From NCBI RefSeq assembly GCF_029227915.1, contig NC_079880.1:26345501-26409500 (forward strand): a stretch of 64,000 bases of DNA. The letters are read 5' to 3'. The stretch is from Hydractinia symbiolongicarpus. Lineage: Eukaryota > Cnidaria > Hydrozoa > Anthoathecata > Hydractiniidae. Below the pieces are notes generated by a model that worked only from the letters and a program-made list of their open reading frames with translations, ran no database searches and was not told the DNA's origin. This document shows positions 52,555 to 64,000 of this stretch, one piece after another. The first letter of the stretch is position 1. The number at the start of each line of letters is the position of its first letter. Both the position numbers and the translations under genes were made by a program.

Positions 52555-55500
52555 GAGACAATTGGACTCCAAGAAATAACATTCTTCTTAATTTGACCTG
52601 ATTGCTGGAACTCAGCGATTACCCTGAGCGCTGTGGTAGCGCTTTATATAAAATTTAGATAAATAATCATTTTTACTGTGGGACCAATCGTAGCCGTTAA
52701 CGCGCGCTGAAGAAATAGAGACATTTTCAAAAACTACATTTCATTGTCTTTCTAGCCATATCAATCCGTTTGAGTTACAACAATTGCGTCACATATTCGT
52801 ACCAACATGTATTTAGAGATTTGTTTCCGATACTGCTAGGTTGCATCGCTTTTAACAGTGAAACGATTGACTGCGGGACTTAATTGAGCTTACTTTAGAC
52901 TTGACCTTATAAATGTGATAAATGAGACAATTGGACTCCAAGAAATAACATTTTTCTTAGTTTTACATGATTACTGGAACTGGGCGATTACACTGGGCAT
53001 AATGGTAGCGCTTCATATAAGAAATTAGATAAATAAGTCATTTTTACTATGGGACCAATCCTAGCCGTTATCGCGCACTGAGGAAATAGAGACTGTTTCA
53101 AAAACTACATTATATTGACTATCCAACGGTATCAGACCGGTTGAGTTACAACTGTTGCGTCGCATATTGGTACCAACATGTATTTAGCGATATGTTTCTG
53201 TTATTACAAGGTTGCATCGCTATTAACAGTGAAACGATTGACTGTAGGAATTAATTGCACTGATTTTAGACTTTGACTTTATAAAGGTCATCAAAATTTA
53301 GATAATCAAAATTTAGATAAATAATCATTTTTACTGTGGGACCAATCCTAGCCGTTAGCGCGCGCTGAAGAAATAGAGACATTTTCCAAAACTACATTTC
53401 ATTGTCTTTCTAGCCTTATCAATCCGTTTGAGTTACAACAATTGCGTCACATATTCGTACCAAAATGTATTTCGAGGTATTTTTCCGATGTTACTAGGTT
53501 GCATCGCTTTCAAAACTGAAGCGATTGACTGTGGGACTTAATTGAACTGATTTTGGACTTTGAACTTATAAATTTGATAAATGAGACAATTGGGCTCCAA
53601 GAAATAACATTCTTCTTAAATTGACATGATTTTAGAAATGAACAATTACACTGGGCGATATGGTAGAGCTTCATAAAAAATTGTAGATAAGTAAGTCATT
53701 TTTTACTGTGGGAAAAATCCTAGCCGTTAGCGCGCGGTGAAGAAATAGAGACAGGTTCAAAAACTACATTTCATTGTGTCTCTAACGGTATTCGTCCGTT
53801 TGAGGTACAACGGTTGCGTCACATATTCGTACCAACATGTAATTAGCGATATTTTTCTGATATTACTAGGTTGCATCGCTTTTAACAGTGAAACGATTGA
53901 GCGTGGGACTTAATTGAAATGACTTTAGACTTTGACATTATAAATGTGATAAATGAGACAATTGGACGCCAAAAAATAACATTCTTCTTAATTTCACATT
54001 ATTGCTGGAACTCAGCGATTACACTGGGCGCTGTGGTAGCGCCTCATATCAAAATTCAGATAAATAAGTCATTTTTACTGTGGGAACAATCCTAGCCGTT
54101 AGCGCGCGCTGAAGAAATAGAGACATTTTCAAAAACTACATTTCATTGTCTTTCTAGCCTTATCAATCCGTTTGAGTTACAACAATTGCGTCACATATTC
54201 GTACCAACATGTATTCAGCGATATTTTTCTGATATTACTAGGTTGCATCGATTTTAACAGTGAAACGATAGAGCGTGGGACTTAATTGAAATGACTTTAT
54301 TTTTGACCTTATAAATGTGATAAATGACACAATTGGACTCCAAGAAATAACATTCTTCTTAATTTAACAATATTGCTGAAACTCAGCGATTACACTGAGC
54401 GCTGTGGTAGCGCTTCATATAAAATTTAGATAAATAAGTCATTTTTACTGTGGGACCAATCCTAGCCGTTAACGCGCGCTGAAGATATTGAGACATTTTC
54501 AAAAACTACATTTCATTGTCTTTCTAGCGGTATCAATCCGTTTGAGTTACAACAATTGCTTCACATATTCGCACCAACATGTATTCAGCGATATTTTTCC
54601 GATGTTACTAGGTTGCATCGCTTTTAACAGTGAAATGATTTACTGTGGGACTTAATTGAGCTAATTGTGGACTTTGATCTTAAAACTGTGATAAATGAGC
54701 CAATTGAACTCCAAGAAATAACATTCTTCTTAAATTGACATGATTTTAGAAATGAACAATTACACTGGGCGATATGGTAGAGCTTCATAAAAAATTTTAG
54801 ATAAATAAGTCATTTTTTTCTGTGGGACAAATTCTAGCCGTTAGCGCGCGGTGAAGAAATAGAGACTGCTTCAAAAACTACATTTCATTTAGTCTCTAAC
54901 GGTATTCGTCCGTTTGAGGTACAACGGTTGCGTCACATATTCGTACCAACATGTAATTAGCGATATTTTTCTGATATTACTAGGTTGCATCGCTTTTAAC
55001 AGTGAAACGATTGAGCGTGGGACTTAATTGAAATGACTTTAGACTTTGACATTATAAATGTGATAAATGAGACAATTGGACGCCAAAAAATAACATTCTT
55101 CTTAATTTCACATTATTGCTGGAACTCAGCGATTACACTGGGCGCTGTGGTAGCGCCTCATATAAAAATTCAGATAAATAAGTCATTTTTACTGTGGGAA
55201 CAATCCTAGCCGTTAGCGCGCGCTGAAGATATAGAGACATTTTCAAAAACTACATTTCATTGTCTTTCTAGCGGTTTCAATTCGTTTGAGTTACAACAAT
55301 TGCGTCACATATTCGTACCAACATGTATTCAGCGATATTTTTCCGATGTTACTAGGTTGCATCGCTTTTAACAGTGAAACGATTGACTGTGGGACTTAAT
55401 TGAGCTAATTGTGGACTTTGACCTTATAACTGTGATAAATGAGCCAATTGAACTCCAAGAAATAACATTCCTCTTAACTTGACATGATTGCTGTAACTCT

Positions 55501-55814
55501 GGGATTACACTGGGCGCTGTGACAGCGCTTTATTTAAAAATGTAGATAATAAAGTCATTTTATACCGTGGGACCAATCCTAGACCTTAGCTCGCGCTGAA
55601 GAAATAGACACTGTTTTGAAAAACTACATTATATTGACTATCCAACGGTATCAGTCCGGTTGAGTTACAACTGTTGCGTCGCATATTGGTACCAACATGT
55701 ATTTAGCGATATGTTTCTGTTATTACAAGGTTGCATCGCTATTAACAGTGAAACGATTGACTGTAGGACTTTATTGAATTGATTTTTGACTTTGACGTTA
55801 TAAAGGTCATCAAT
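52555..55814 (+). repeat. HOR h: canonical 9 monomers, 3,260 bp
   Basis: This is the clearest R1-R9 unit: 52555 R1 (369), 52924 R2 (372), 53296 R3 (287), 53583 R4 (372), 53955 R5 (371), 54326 R6 (371), 54697 R7 (372), 55069 R8 (372) and 55441 R9 (374). Diagnostics: R1 'accctgagcgctg'; R2 'cataatggtagc'; R4 'gtgggaaaaatcc'; R5 'gacgccaaaaaataac' with 'ctttatttttgacc'; R6 start 'gacacaattgg'; R7 'gactgcttc'; R8 'gcggtttcaattcg'; R9 'gcgctgtgacagcgc'. Confidence 0.92.
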
Positions 55815-58800
55815 GAGACAATTGGACTCCAAAAAATAACATTCTTCTTAATTTGACCTGATTGCTGGAACTCAGCGATTACCCTGAGCGCTGTGGTAGC
55901 GCTTTATATAAAATTTAGATAAATAATCATTTTTACTGTGGGACCAATCCTAGCCGTTAACGCGCGCTGAAGAAATAGAGACATTTTCAAAAACTACATT
56001 TCGTTGTCTTTCTAGCCATATCAATCCGTTTGAGTTACAACAATTGCGTCACATATTCGTACCAACATGTATTTAGAGATTTGTTTCCGATACTGCTAGG
56101 TTGCATAGCTTTTAACAGAGAAACGGTTGACTGCGGGACTTAATTGAGCTTACTCTAGACTTGCCCTTATAAATGTGATAAATGAGACAATTGGACTCCA
56201 AGAAATAACATTTTTCTTAGTTTTACATGATTACTGGAACTGGGCGATTACACTGGGCATAATGGTAGCGCTTCATATAAGAAATTAGATAAATAAGTCA
56301 TTTTTACTATGGGACCAATCCTAGCCGTTATCGCGCACTGAGGAAATAGAGACTGTTTCAAAAACTACATTATATTGACTATCCAACGGTATCAGACCGG
56401 TTGAGTTACAACTGTTGCGTCGCATATTGGTACCAACATGTATTTAGCGATATGTTTCTGTTATTACAAGGTTGCATCGCTATTAACAGTGAAACGATTG
56501 ACTGTAGGAATTAATTGCACTGATTTTTGACTTTGACTTTATAAAGGTCATCAAAATTTAGATAATCAAAATTTAGATAAATAATCATTTTTACTGTGGG
56601 ACCAATCCTAGCCGTTAGCGCGCGCTGAAGAAATAGAGACATTTTCCAAAACTACATTTCATTGTCTTTCTAGCCTTATCAATCCGTTTGAGTTACAACA
56701 ATTGCGTCACATATTCGTACCAACATGTATTTCGAGGTATTTTTCCGATGTTACTAGGTTGCATCGCTTTCAAAACTGAAGCGATTGACTGTGGGACTTA
56801 ATTGAACTGATTTTGGACTTTGAACTTATAAATTTGATAAATGAGACAATTGGGCTCCAAGAAATAACATTCTTCTTAAATTGACATGATTTTAGAAATG
56901 AACAATTACACTGGGCGATATGGTAGAGCTTCATAAAAAATTTTAGATAAGTAAGTCATTTTTTACTGTGGGAAAAATCCTAGCCGTTAGCGCGCGGTGA
57001 AGAAATAGAGACAGGTTCAAAAACTACATTTCATTGTGTCTCTAACGGTATTCGTCCGTTTGAGGTACAACGGTTGCGTCACATATTCGTACCAACATGT
57101 AATTAGCGATATTTTTCTGATATTACTAGGTTGCATCGCTTTTAACAGTGAAACGATTGAGCGTGGGACTTAATTGAAATGACTTTAGACTTTGACATTA
57201 TAAATGTGATAAATGAGACAATTGGACGCCAAAAAATAACATTCTTCTTAATTTCACATTATTGCTGGAACTCAGCGATTACACTGGGCGCTGTGGTAGC
57301 GCCTCATATCAAAATTCAGATAAATAAGTCATTTTTACTGTGGGAACAATCCTAGCCGTTAGCGCGCGCTGAAGAAATAGAGACATTTTCAAAAACTACA
57401 TTTCATTGTCTTTCTAGCCTTATCAATCCGTTTGAGTTACAACAATTGCGTCACATATTCGTACCAACATGTATTCAGCGATATTTTTCTGATATTACTA
57501 GGTTGCATCGATTTTAACAGTGAAACGATAGAGCGTGGGACTTAATTGAAATGACTTTATTTTTGACCTTATAAATGTGATAAATGACACAATTGGACTC
57601 CAAGAAATAACATTCTTCTTAATTTAACAATATTGCTGAAACTCAGCGATTACACTGAGCGCTGTGGTAGCGCTTCATATAAAATTTAGATAAATAAGTC
57701 ATTTTTACTGTGGGACCAATCCTAGCCGTTAACGCGCGCTGAAGATATTGAGACATTTTCAAAAACTACATTTCATTGTCTTTCTAGCGGTATCAATCCG
57801 TTTGAGTTACAACAATTGCTTCACATATTCGCACCAACATGTATTCAGCGATATTTTTCCGATGTTACTAGGTTGCATCGCTTTTAACAGTGAAATGATT
57901 TACTGTGGGACTTAATTGAGCTAATTGTGGACTTTGATCTTAAAACTGTGATAAATGAGCCAATTGAACTCCAAGAAATAACATTCTTCTTAAATTGACA
58001 TGATTTTAGAAATGAACAATTACACTGGGCGATATGGTAGAGCTTCATAAAAAATTTTAAATAAATAAGTCATTTTTTTCTGTGGGACAAATCCTAGCCG
58101 TTAGCGCGCGGTGAAGAAATAGAGACTGCTTCAAAAACTACATTTCATTTAGTCTCTAACGGTATTCGTCCGTTTGAGGTACAACGGTTGCGTCACATAT
58201 TCGTACCAACATGTAATTAGCGATATTTTTCTGATATTACTAGGTTGCATCGCTTTTAACAGTGAAACGATTGAGCGTGGGACTTAATTGAAATGACTTT
58301 AGACTTTGACATTATAAATGTGATAAATGAGACAATTGGACGCCAAAAAATAACATTCTTCTTAATTTCACATTATTGCTGGAACTCAGCGATTACACTG
58401 GGCGCTGTGGTAGCGCCTCATATCAAAATTCAGATAAATAAGTCATTTTTACTGTGGGAACAATCCTAGCCGTTAGCGCGCGCTGAAGATATAGAGACAT
58501 TTTCAAAAACTACATTTCATTGTCTTTCTAGCGGTTTCAATTCGTTTGAGTTACAACAATTGCGTCACATATTCGTACCAACATGTATTCAGCGATATTT
58601 TTCCGATGTTACTAGGTTGCATCGCTTTTAACAGTGAAACGATTGACTGTGGGACTTAATTGAGCTAATTGTGGACTTTGACCTTATAACTGTGATAAAT
58701 GAGCCAATTGAACTCCAAGAAATAACATTCCTCTTAACTTGACATGATTGCTGTAACTCTGGGATTACACTGGGCGCTGTGACAGCGCTTTATTTAAAAA

Positions 58801-59819
58801 TGTAGATAATAAAGTCATTTTATACCGTGGGACCAATCCTAGACCTTAGCTCGCGCTGAAGAAATAGACACTGTTTTGAAAAACTACATTATATTGACTA
58901 TCCAACGGTATCAGTCCGGTTGAGTTACAACTGTTGCGTCGCATATTGGTACCAACATGTATTTAGCGATATGTTTCTGTTATTACAAGGTTGCATCGCT
59001 ATTAACAGTAAAACGATTGACTGTAGGACTTAATTGAACTGATTTTAGACTTTGACATTATAAAGGTCATCAATGAGACAATTGGACTCCAAGAAATAAC
59101 CTTCTTCTTAATTTTACCTGATTGCTGGAACTCAGCGATTACACTGTGCGCTGTGGTAGCGCTTCATATAAAATTTAGATAAATAAGTCATTTTTACTGT
59201 GGCACCAATCCTAGCCGTTAGCGCGCGCTGAAGAAATAGAGACATTTTCAAAAACTACATTTCATTGTCTTTCTAGCGGTGTCAATTCGTTTGAGTTACA
59301 ACAATTGCGTCACATATTCGTACCAACATGTATTCAGCGAAATTTTTCCGATGTTACTAGGTTGCATCGCTTTTAACAGTGAAACGATTGACTGTGGGAC
59401 TTAATTGAGCTAATTGTGGACTTTGATCTTATAACTGTGATAAATGAGCCAATTGAACTCCAAGAAATAACATTCCTCTTAACTTGACATGATTGCTGTA
59501 ACTCTGGGATTACACTGGGCGCTGTGACAGCGCTTTATTTAAAAATGTAGATAATAAAGTCATTTTATACCGTGGAACCAATCCTAGACCTTAGCTCGCG
59601 CTGAAGAAATAGACACTGTTTTAAAAAACTACATTATATTGACTATCCAACGGTATCAGTCCGGTTGAGTTACAACTGTTGCGTTGCATATTGGTACCAA
59701 CATGTATTTAGCGATATGTTTCTGTTATTACAAGGTTGCATCGCTATTAACAGTGAAACGATTGACTGTAGGACTTTATTGAATTGATTTTAGACTTTGA
59801 CGTTATAAAGGTCATCAAT
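55815..59819 (+). repeat. HOR i: 11 monomers, 4,005 bp
   Basis: The nine starts 55815-58701 repeat HOR h at +3,260 bp, then two more monomers follow (59075, with 'ataaccttcttcttaatttt', and 59446). The same extra pair ends HORs c (36492, 36864) and g (51810, 52181), so the pair is an optional module. Confidence 0.9.
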
Positions 59820-62707
59820 GAGACAATTGGACTCCAAGAAATAACATTCTTCTTAATTTGACCTGATTGCTGGAACTCAGCGATTACCCTGAGCGCTGTG
59901 GTAGCGCTTTATATAAAATTTAGATAAATAATCATTTTTACTGTGGGACCAATCGTAGCCGTTAACGCGCGCTGAAGAAATAGAGACATTTTCAAAAACT
60001 ACATTTCATTGTCTTTCTAGCCATATCAATCCGTTTGAGTTACAACAATTGCGTCACATATTCGTACCAACATGTATTTAGAGATTTGTTTCCGATACTG
60101 CTAGGTTGCATCGCTTTTAACAGTGAAACGATTGACTGCGGGACTTAATTGAGCTTACTTTAGACTTGACCTTATAAATGTGATAAATGAGACAATTGGA
60201 CTCCAAGAAATAACATTTTTCTTAGTTTTATATGATTACTGGAACTGGGCGATTACACTGGGCATAATGGTAGCGCTTCATATAAGAAATTAGATAAATA
60301 AGTCATTTTTACTATGGGACCAATCCTAGCCGTTATCGCGCACTGAGGAAATAGAGACTGTTTCAAAAACTACATTATATTGACTATCCAACGGTATCAG
60401 ACCGGTTGAGTTACAACTGTTGCGTCGCATATTGGTACCAACATGTATTTAGCGATATGTTTCTGTTATTACAAGGTTGCATCGCTATTAACAGTGAAAC
60501 GATTGACTGTAGGAATTAATTGCACTGATTTTAGACTTTGACTTTATAAAGGTCATCAAAATTTAGATAATCAAAATTTAGATAAATAATCATTTTTACT
60601 GTGGGACCAATCCTAGCCGTTAGCGCGCGCTGAAGAAATAGAGACATTTTCCAAAACTACATTTCATTGTCTTTCTAGCCTTATCAATCCGTTTGAGTTA
60701 CAACAATTGCGTCACATATTCGTACCAACATGTATTTCGAGGTATTTTTCCGATGTTACCAGGTTGCATCGCTTTCAAAACTGAAGCGATTGACTGTGGG
60801 ACTTAATTGAACTGATTTTGGACTTTGAACTTATAAATTTGATAAATGAGACAATTGGGCTCCAAGAAATAACATTCTTCTTAAATTGACATGATTTTAG
60901 AAATGAACAATTACACTGGGCGATATGGTAGAGCTTCATAAAAAATTTTAGATAAGTAAGTCATTTTTTACTGTGGGAAAAATCCTAGCCGTTAGCGCGC
61001 GGTGAAGAAATAGAGACAGGTTCAAAAACTACATTTCATTGTGTCTCTAACGGTATTCGTCCGTTTGAGGTACAACGGTTGCGTCACATATTCGTACCAA
61101 CATGTAATTAGCGATATTTTTCTGATATTACTAGGTTGCATCGCTTTTAACAGTGAAACGATTGAGCGTGGGACTTAATTGAAATGACTTTAGACTTTGA
61201 CATTATAAATGTGATAAATGAGACAATTGGACGCCAAAAAATAACATTCTTCTTAATTTCACATTATTGCTGGAACTCAGCGATTACACTGGGTGCTGTG
61301 GTAGCGCCTCATATCAAAATTCAGATAAATAAGTCATTTTTACTGTGGGAACAATCCTAGCCGTTAGCGCGCGCTGAAGAAATAGAGACATTTTCAAAAA
61401 CTACATTTCATTGTCTTTCTAGCCTTATCAATCCGTTTGAGTTACAACAATTGCGTCACATATTCGTACCAACATGTATTCAGCGATATTTTTCTGATAT
61501 TACTAGGTTGCATCGATTTTAACAGTGAAACGATAGAGCGTGGGACTTAATTGAAATGACTTTATTTTTGACCTTATAAATGTGATAAATGACACAATTG
61601 GACTCCAAGAAATAACCTTCTTCTTAATTTAACAATATTGCTGAAACTCAGCGATTACACTGAGCGCTGTGGTAGCGCTTCATATAAAATTTAGATAAAT
61701 AAGTCATTTTTACTGTGGGACCAATCCTAGCCGTTAACGCGCGCTGAAGATATTGAGACATTTTCAAAAACTACATTTCATTGTCTTTCTAGCGGTATCA
61801 ATCCGTTTGAGTTACAACAATTGCTTCACATATTCGCACCAACATGTATTCAGCGATATTTTTCCGATGTTACTAGGTTGCATCGCTTTTAACAGTGAAA
61901 TGATTTACTGTGGGACTTAATTGAGCTAATTGTGGACTTTGATCTTAAAACTGTGATAAATGAGCCAATTGAACTCCAAGAAATAACATTCTTCTTAAAT
62001 TGACATGATTTTAGAAATGAACAATTACACTGGGCGATATGGTAGAGCTTCATAAAAAATTTTAGATAAATAAGTCATTTTTTTCTGTGGGACAAATCCT
62101 AGCCGTTAGCGCGCGGTGAAGAAATAGAGACTGCTTCAAAAACTACATTTCATTTAGTCTCTAACGGTATTCGTCCGTTTGAGGTACAACGGTTGCGTCA
62201 CATATTCGTACCAACATGTAATTAGCGATATTTTTTTGATATTACTAGGTTGCATCGCTTTTAACAGTGAAACGATTGACTGTGGGACTTAATTGAGCTA
62301 ATTGTGGACTTTGACCTTATAACTGTGATAAATGAGCCAATTGAACTCCAAGAAATAACATTCCTCTTAACTTGACATGATTGCTGTAACTCTGGGATTA
62401 CACTGGGCGCTGTGACAGCGCTTTATTTAAAAATGTAGATAATAAAGTCATTTTATACCGTGGGACCAATCCTAGACCTTAGCTCGCGCTGAAGAAATAG
62501 ACACTGTTTTGAAAAACTACATTATATTGACTATCCAACGGTATCAGTCTGGTTGAGTTACAACTGTTGCGTCGCATATTGGTACCAACATGTATTTAGC
62601 GATATGTTTCTGTTATTACAAGGTTGCATCGCTATTAACAGTGAAACGATTGACTGTAGGACTTTATTGAATTGATTTTAGACTTTGACGTTATAAAGGT
62701 CATCAAT
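59820..62707 (+). repeat. HOR j: 8 monomers, 2,888 bp (one monomer lost)
   Basis: Starts are 59820, 60189, 60561 (short), 60848, 61220, 61591, 61962 and 62334. The unit at 61962 begins as R7 and, after about 62,240 ('gatattttttt'), becomes the 3' part of R8 ('gactgtgggacttaattgagc'). An in-register R7/R8 fusion deleted 372 bp. Confidence 0.9.
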
Positions 62708-64000
62708 GAGACAATTGGACTCCAAAAAATAACATTCTTCTTAATTTGACCTGATTGCTGGAACTCAGCGATTACCCTGAGCGCTGTGGTAGCGCTTTAT
62801 ATAAAATTTAGATAAATAATCATTTTTACTGTGGGACCAATCCTAGCCGTTAACGCGCGCTGAAGAAATAGAGACATTTTCAAAAACTACATTTCGTTGT
62901 CTTTCTAGCCATATCAATCCGTTTGAGTTACAACAATTGCGTCACATATTCGTACCAACATGTATTTAGAGATTTGTTTCCGATACTGCTAGGTTGCATA
63001 GCTTTTAACAGAGAAACGGTTGACTGCGGGACTTAATTGAGCTTACTTTAGACTTGACCTTATAAATGTGATAAATGAGACAATTGGACTCCAAGAAATA
63101 ACATTTTTCTTAGTTTTACATGATTACTGGAACTGGGCGATTACACTGGGCATAATGGTAGCGCTTCATATAAGAAATTAGATAAATAAGTCATTTTTAC
63201 TATGGGACCAATCCTAGCCGTTATCGCGCACTGAGGAAATAGAGACTGTTTCAAAAACTACATTATATTGACTATCCAACGGTATCAGACCGGTTGAGTT
63301 ACAACTGTTGCGTCGCATATTGGTACCAACATGTATTTAGCGATATGTTTCTGTTATTACAAGGTTGCATCGCTATTAACAGTGAAACGATTGACTGTAG
63401 GAATTAATTGCACTGATTTTAGACTTTGACTTTATAAAGGTCATCAAAATTTAGATAATCAAAATTTAGATAAATAATCATTTTTACTGTGGGACCAATC
63501 CTAGCCGTTAGCGCGCGCTGAAGAAATAGAGACATTTTCCAAAACTACATTTCATTGTCTTTCTAGCCTTATCAATCCGTTTGAGTTACAACAATTGCGT
63601 CACATATTCGTACCAACATGTATTTCGAGGTATTTTTCCGATGTTACTAGGTTGCATCGCTTTCAAAACTGAAGCGATTGACTGTGGGACTTAATTGAAC
63701 TGATTTTGGACTTTGAACTTATAAATTTGATAAATGAGACAATTGGGCTCCAAGAAATTACATTCTTCTTAAATTGACATGATTTTAGAAATGAACAATT
63801 ACACTGGCCGATATGGTAGAGCTTCATAAAAAAATTTAGATAAGTAAGTCATTTTTTACTGTGGGAAAAATCCTAGCCGTTAGCGTGCGGTGAAGAAATA
63901 GAGACAGGTTCAAAAACTACATTTCATTGTGTCTCTAACGGTATTCGTCCGTTTGAGGTACAACGGTTGCGTCACATATTCGTACCAACATGTAATTAGC
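62708..64000 (+). repeat. HOR k: partial, runs off the window
   Basis: R1 (62708), R2 (63077), R3 (63449, 287 bp) and most of R4 (63736) are present in canonical order and length. The array clearly continues beyond the window. Confidence 0.9.

Larger units (their letters stand above)
40500..55814 (+). repeat. Super-HOR block S2 (15,315 bp)
   Basis: The second version of S1, built of HORs e (11), f (9), g (14) and h (9 monomers) starting at 40500, 44407, 47571 and 52555. It is longer than S1 by 1,904 bp because f is longer than b and g longer than c. Private variants such as 'actgtgttaaatgagcc' (35,365 and 50,682) and 'gactttatttttgacc' (38,977 and 54,295) are shared. Confidence 0.88.
1..64000 (+). 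repeat. 372-bp satellite array (whole window)
   Basis: One tandem repeat family fills the window except 19,721-21,164. Monomer starts, read from the 'gagaca/gagcca/gacaca' marker that follows 'gataaat', recur at 369-374 bp (for example 517, 890, 1263, 1635, 2008, 2380, 2752). Fixed landmarks recur in the same order in each full monomer: 'cttaatttgacatgatt', 'gattacactgggcgctg', 'gggaccaatcctagccgtt', 'gtttgagttacaac', 'cgtaccaacatgta', 'actaggttgcatcgc' and 'ttataaatgtgataaat'. I saw no monomer in reverse orientation. All frames are broken by stops and nothing codes. HOR organisation and length fit a centromeric or pericentromeric satellite; this role is inferred. I did not recognise the family with confidence. 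Confidence 0.97.

Noticed and set aside
1-64000. CRISPR array
   Set aside because: Repeats are ~372 bp and contiguous, with no 20-50 bp repeat/spacer alternation; the setting is eukaryotic.
1-64000. Inverted monomer blocks or telomeric repeats
   Set aside because: All monomers checked have the same orientation, and no telomere-like hexamer runs were seen.

Overview
The whole window is non-coding tandem satellite DNA from a eukaryotic chromosome, most likely a centromeric or pericentromeric array. One family of about 372 bp monomers runs head to tail on the + strand from the first base to the last. I counted about 172 whole or partial monomers, using the recurring 'gagacaattgg'-type start as phase marker. 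No protein gene, tRNA, rRNA or CRISPR array is present; the longest open frames (60-68 codons) are chance frames in satellite or in the inserted segment. The sequence does not identify the species. Satellite size, higher-order organisation and a Helitron-like transposon end fit an animal (an invertebrate is my weak guess).

Layout. (1) 1-17,276: a heterogeneous left domain of 362-374 bp monomers with several 516 bp extended monomers, short-range block duplications and a recurring B-C-D monomer cassette that forms ~2.59 kb (7-monomer) units between 10,991 and 17,276. (2) 17,277-19,720: a transition of diverged monomers, several resembling monomer types later used in the right domain. (3) 19,721-21,164: 1.44 kb of AT-rich, non-satellite DNA whose right end looks like the 5' terminus of a Helitron on the minus strand. 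It is followed by 701 bp of left-type satellite, and the combined 2,145 bp lies between two nearly identical 249 bp satellite copies. (4) 21,866-27,088: mixed monomers leading into (5) 27,089-64,000: a highly ordered domain of higher-order repeats (HORs). The regular unit has nine monomers (R1-R9, 3,260-3,262 bp), with 4-, 8-, 11-, 13- and 14-monomer variants. Four consecutive HORs form a larger block (13,411 bp at 27,089-40,499) that is repeated as a 15,315 bp version at 40,500-55,814, giving three nested levels: monomer, HOR, super-HOR.

Within the monomer, three short inverted repeats are notable: a GCGCT/AGCGC dyad at monomer positions 74-88, an AGCGCGCGCT palindrome near 148-157, and a CCGTT/AACGG hairpin near 216-233. 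The first is intact in some monomers of each HOR and broken or missing in others, in a fixed order. A conserved TTCGnnnnA element (near 246-254) resembles only the left part of a CENP-B box. Centromere function is inferred from organisation and cannot be proved from sequence alone.

All coordinates and lengths were counted by hand from the line numbers and may be off by a base or two.
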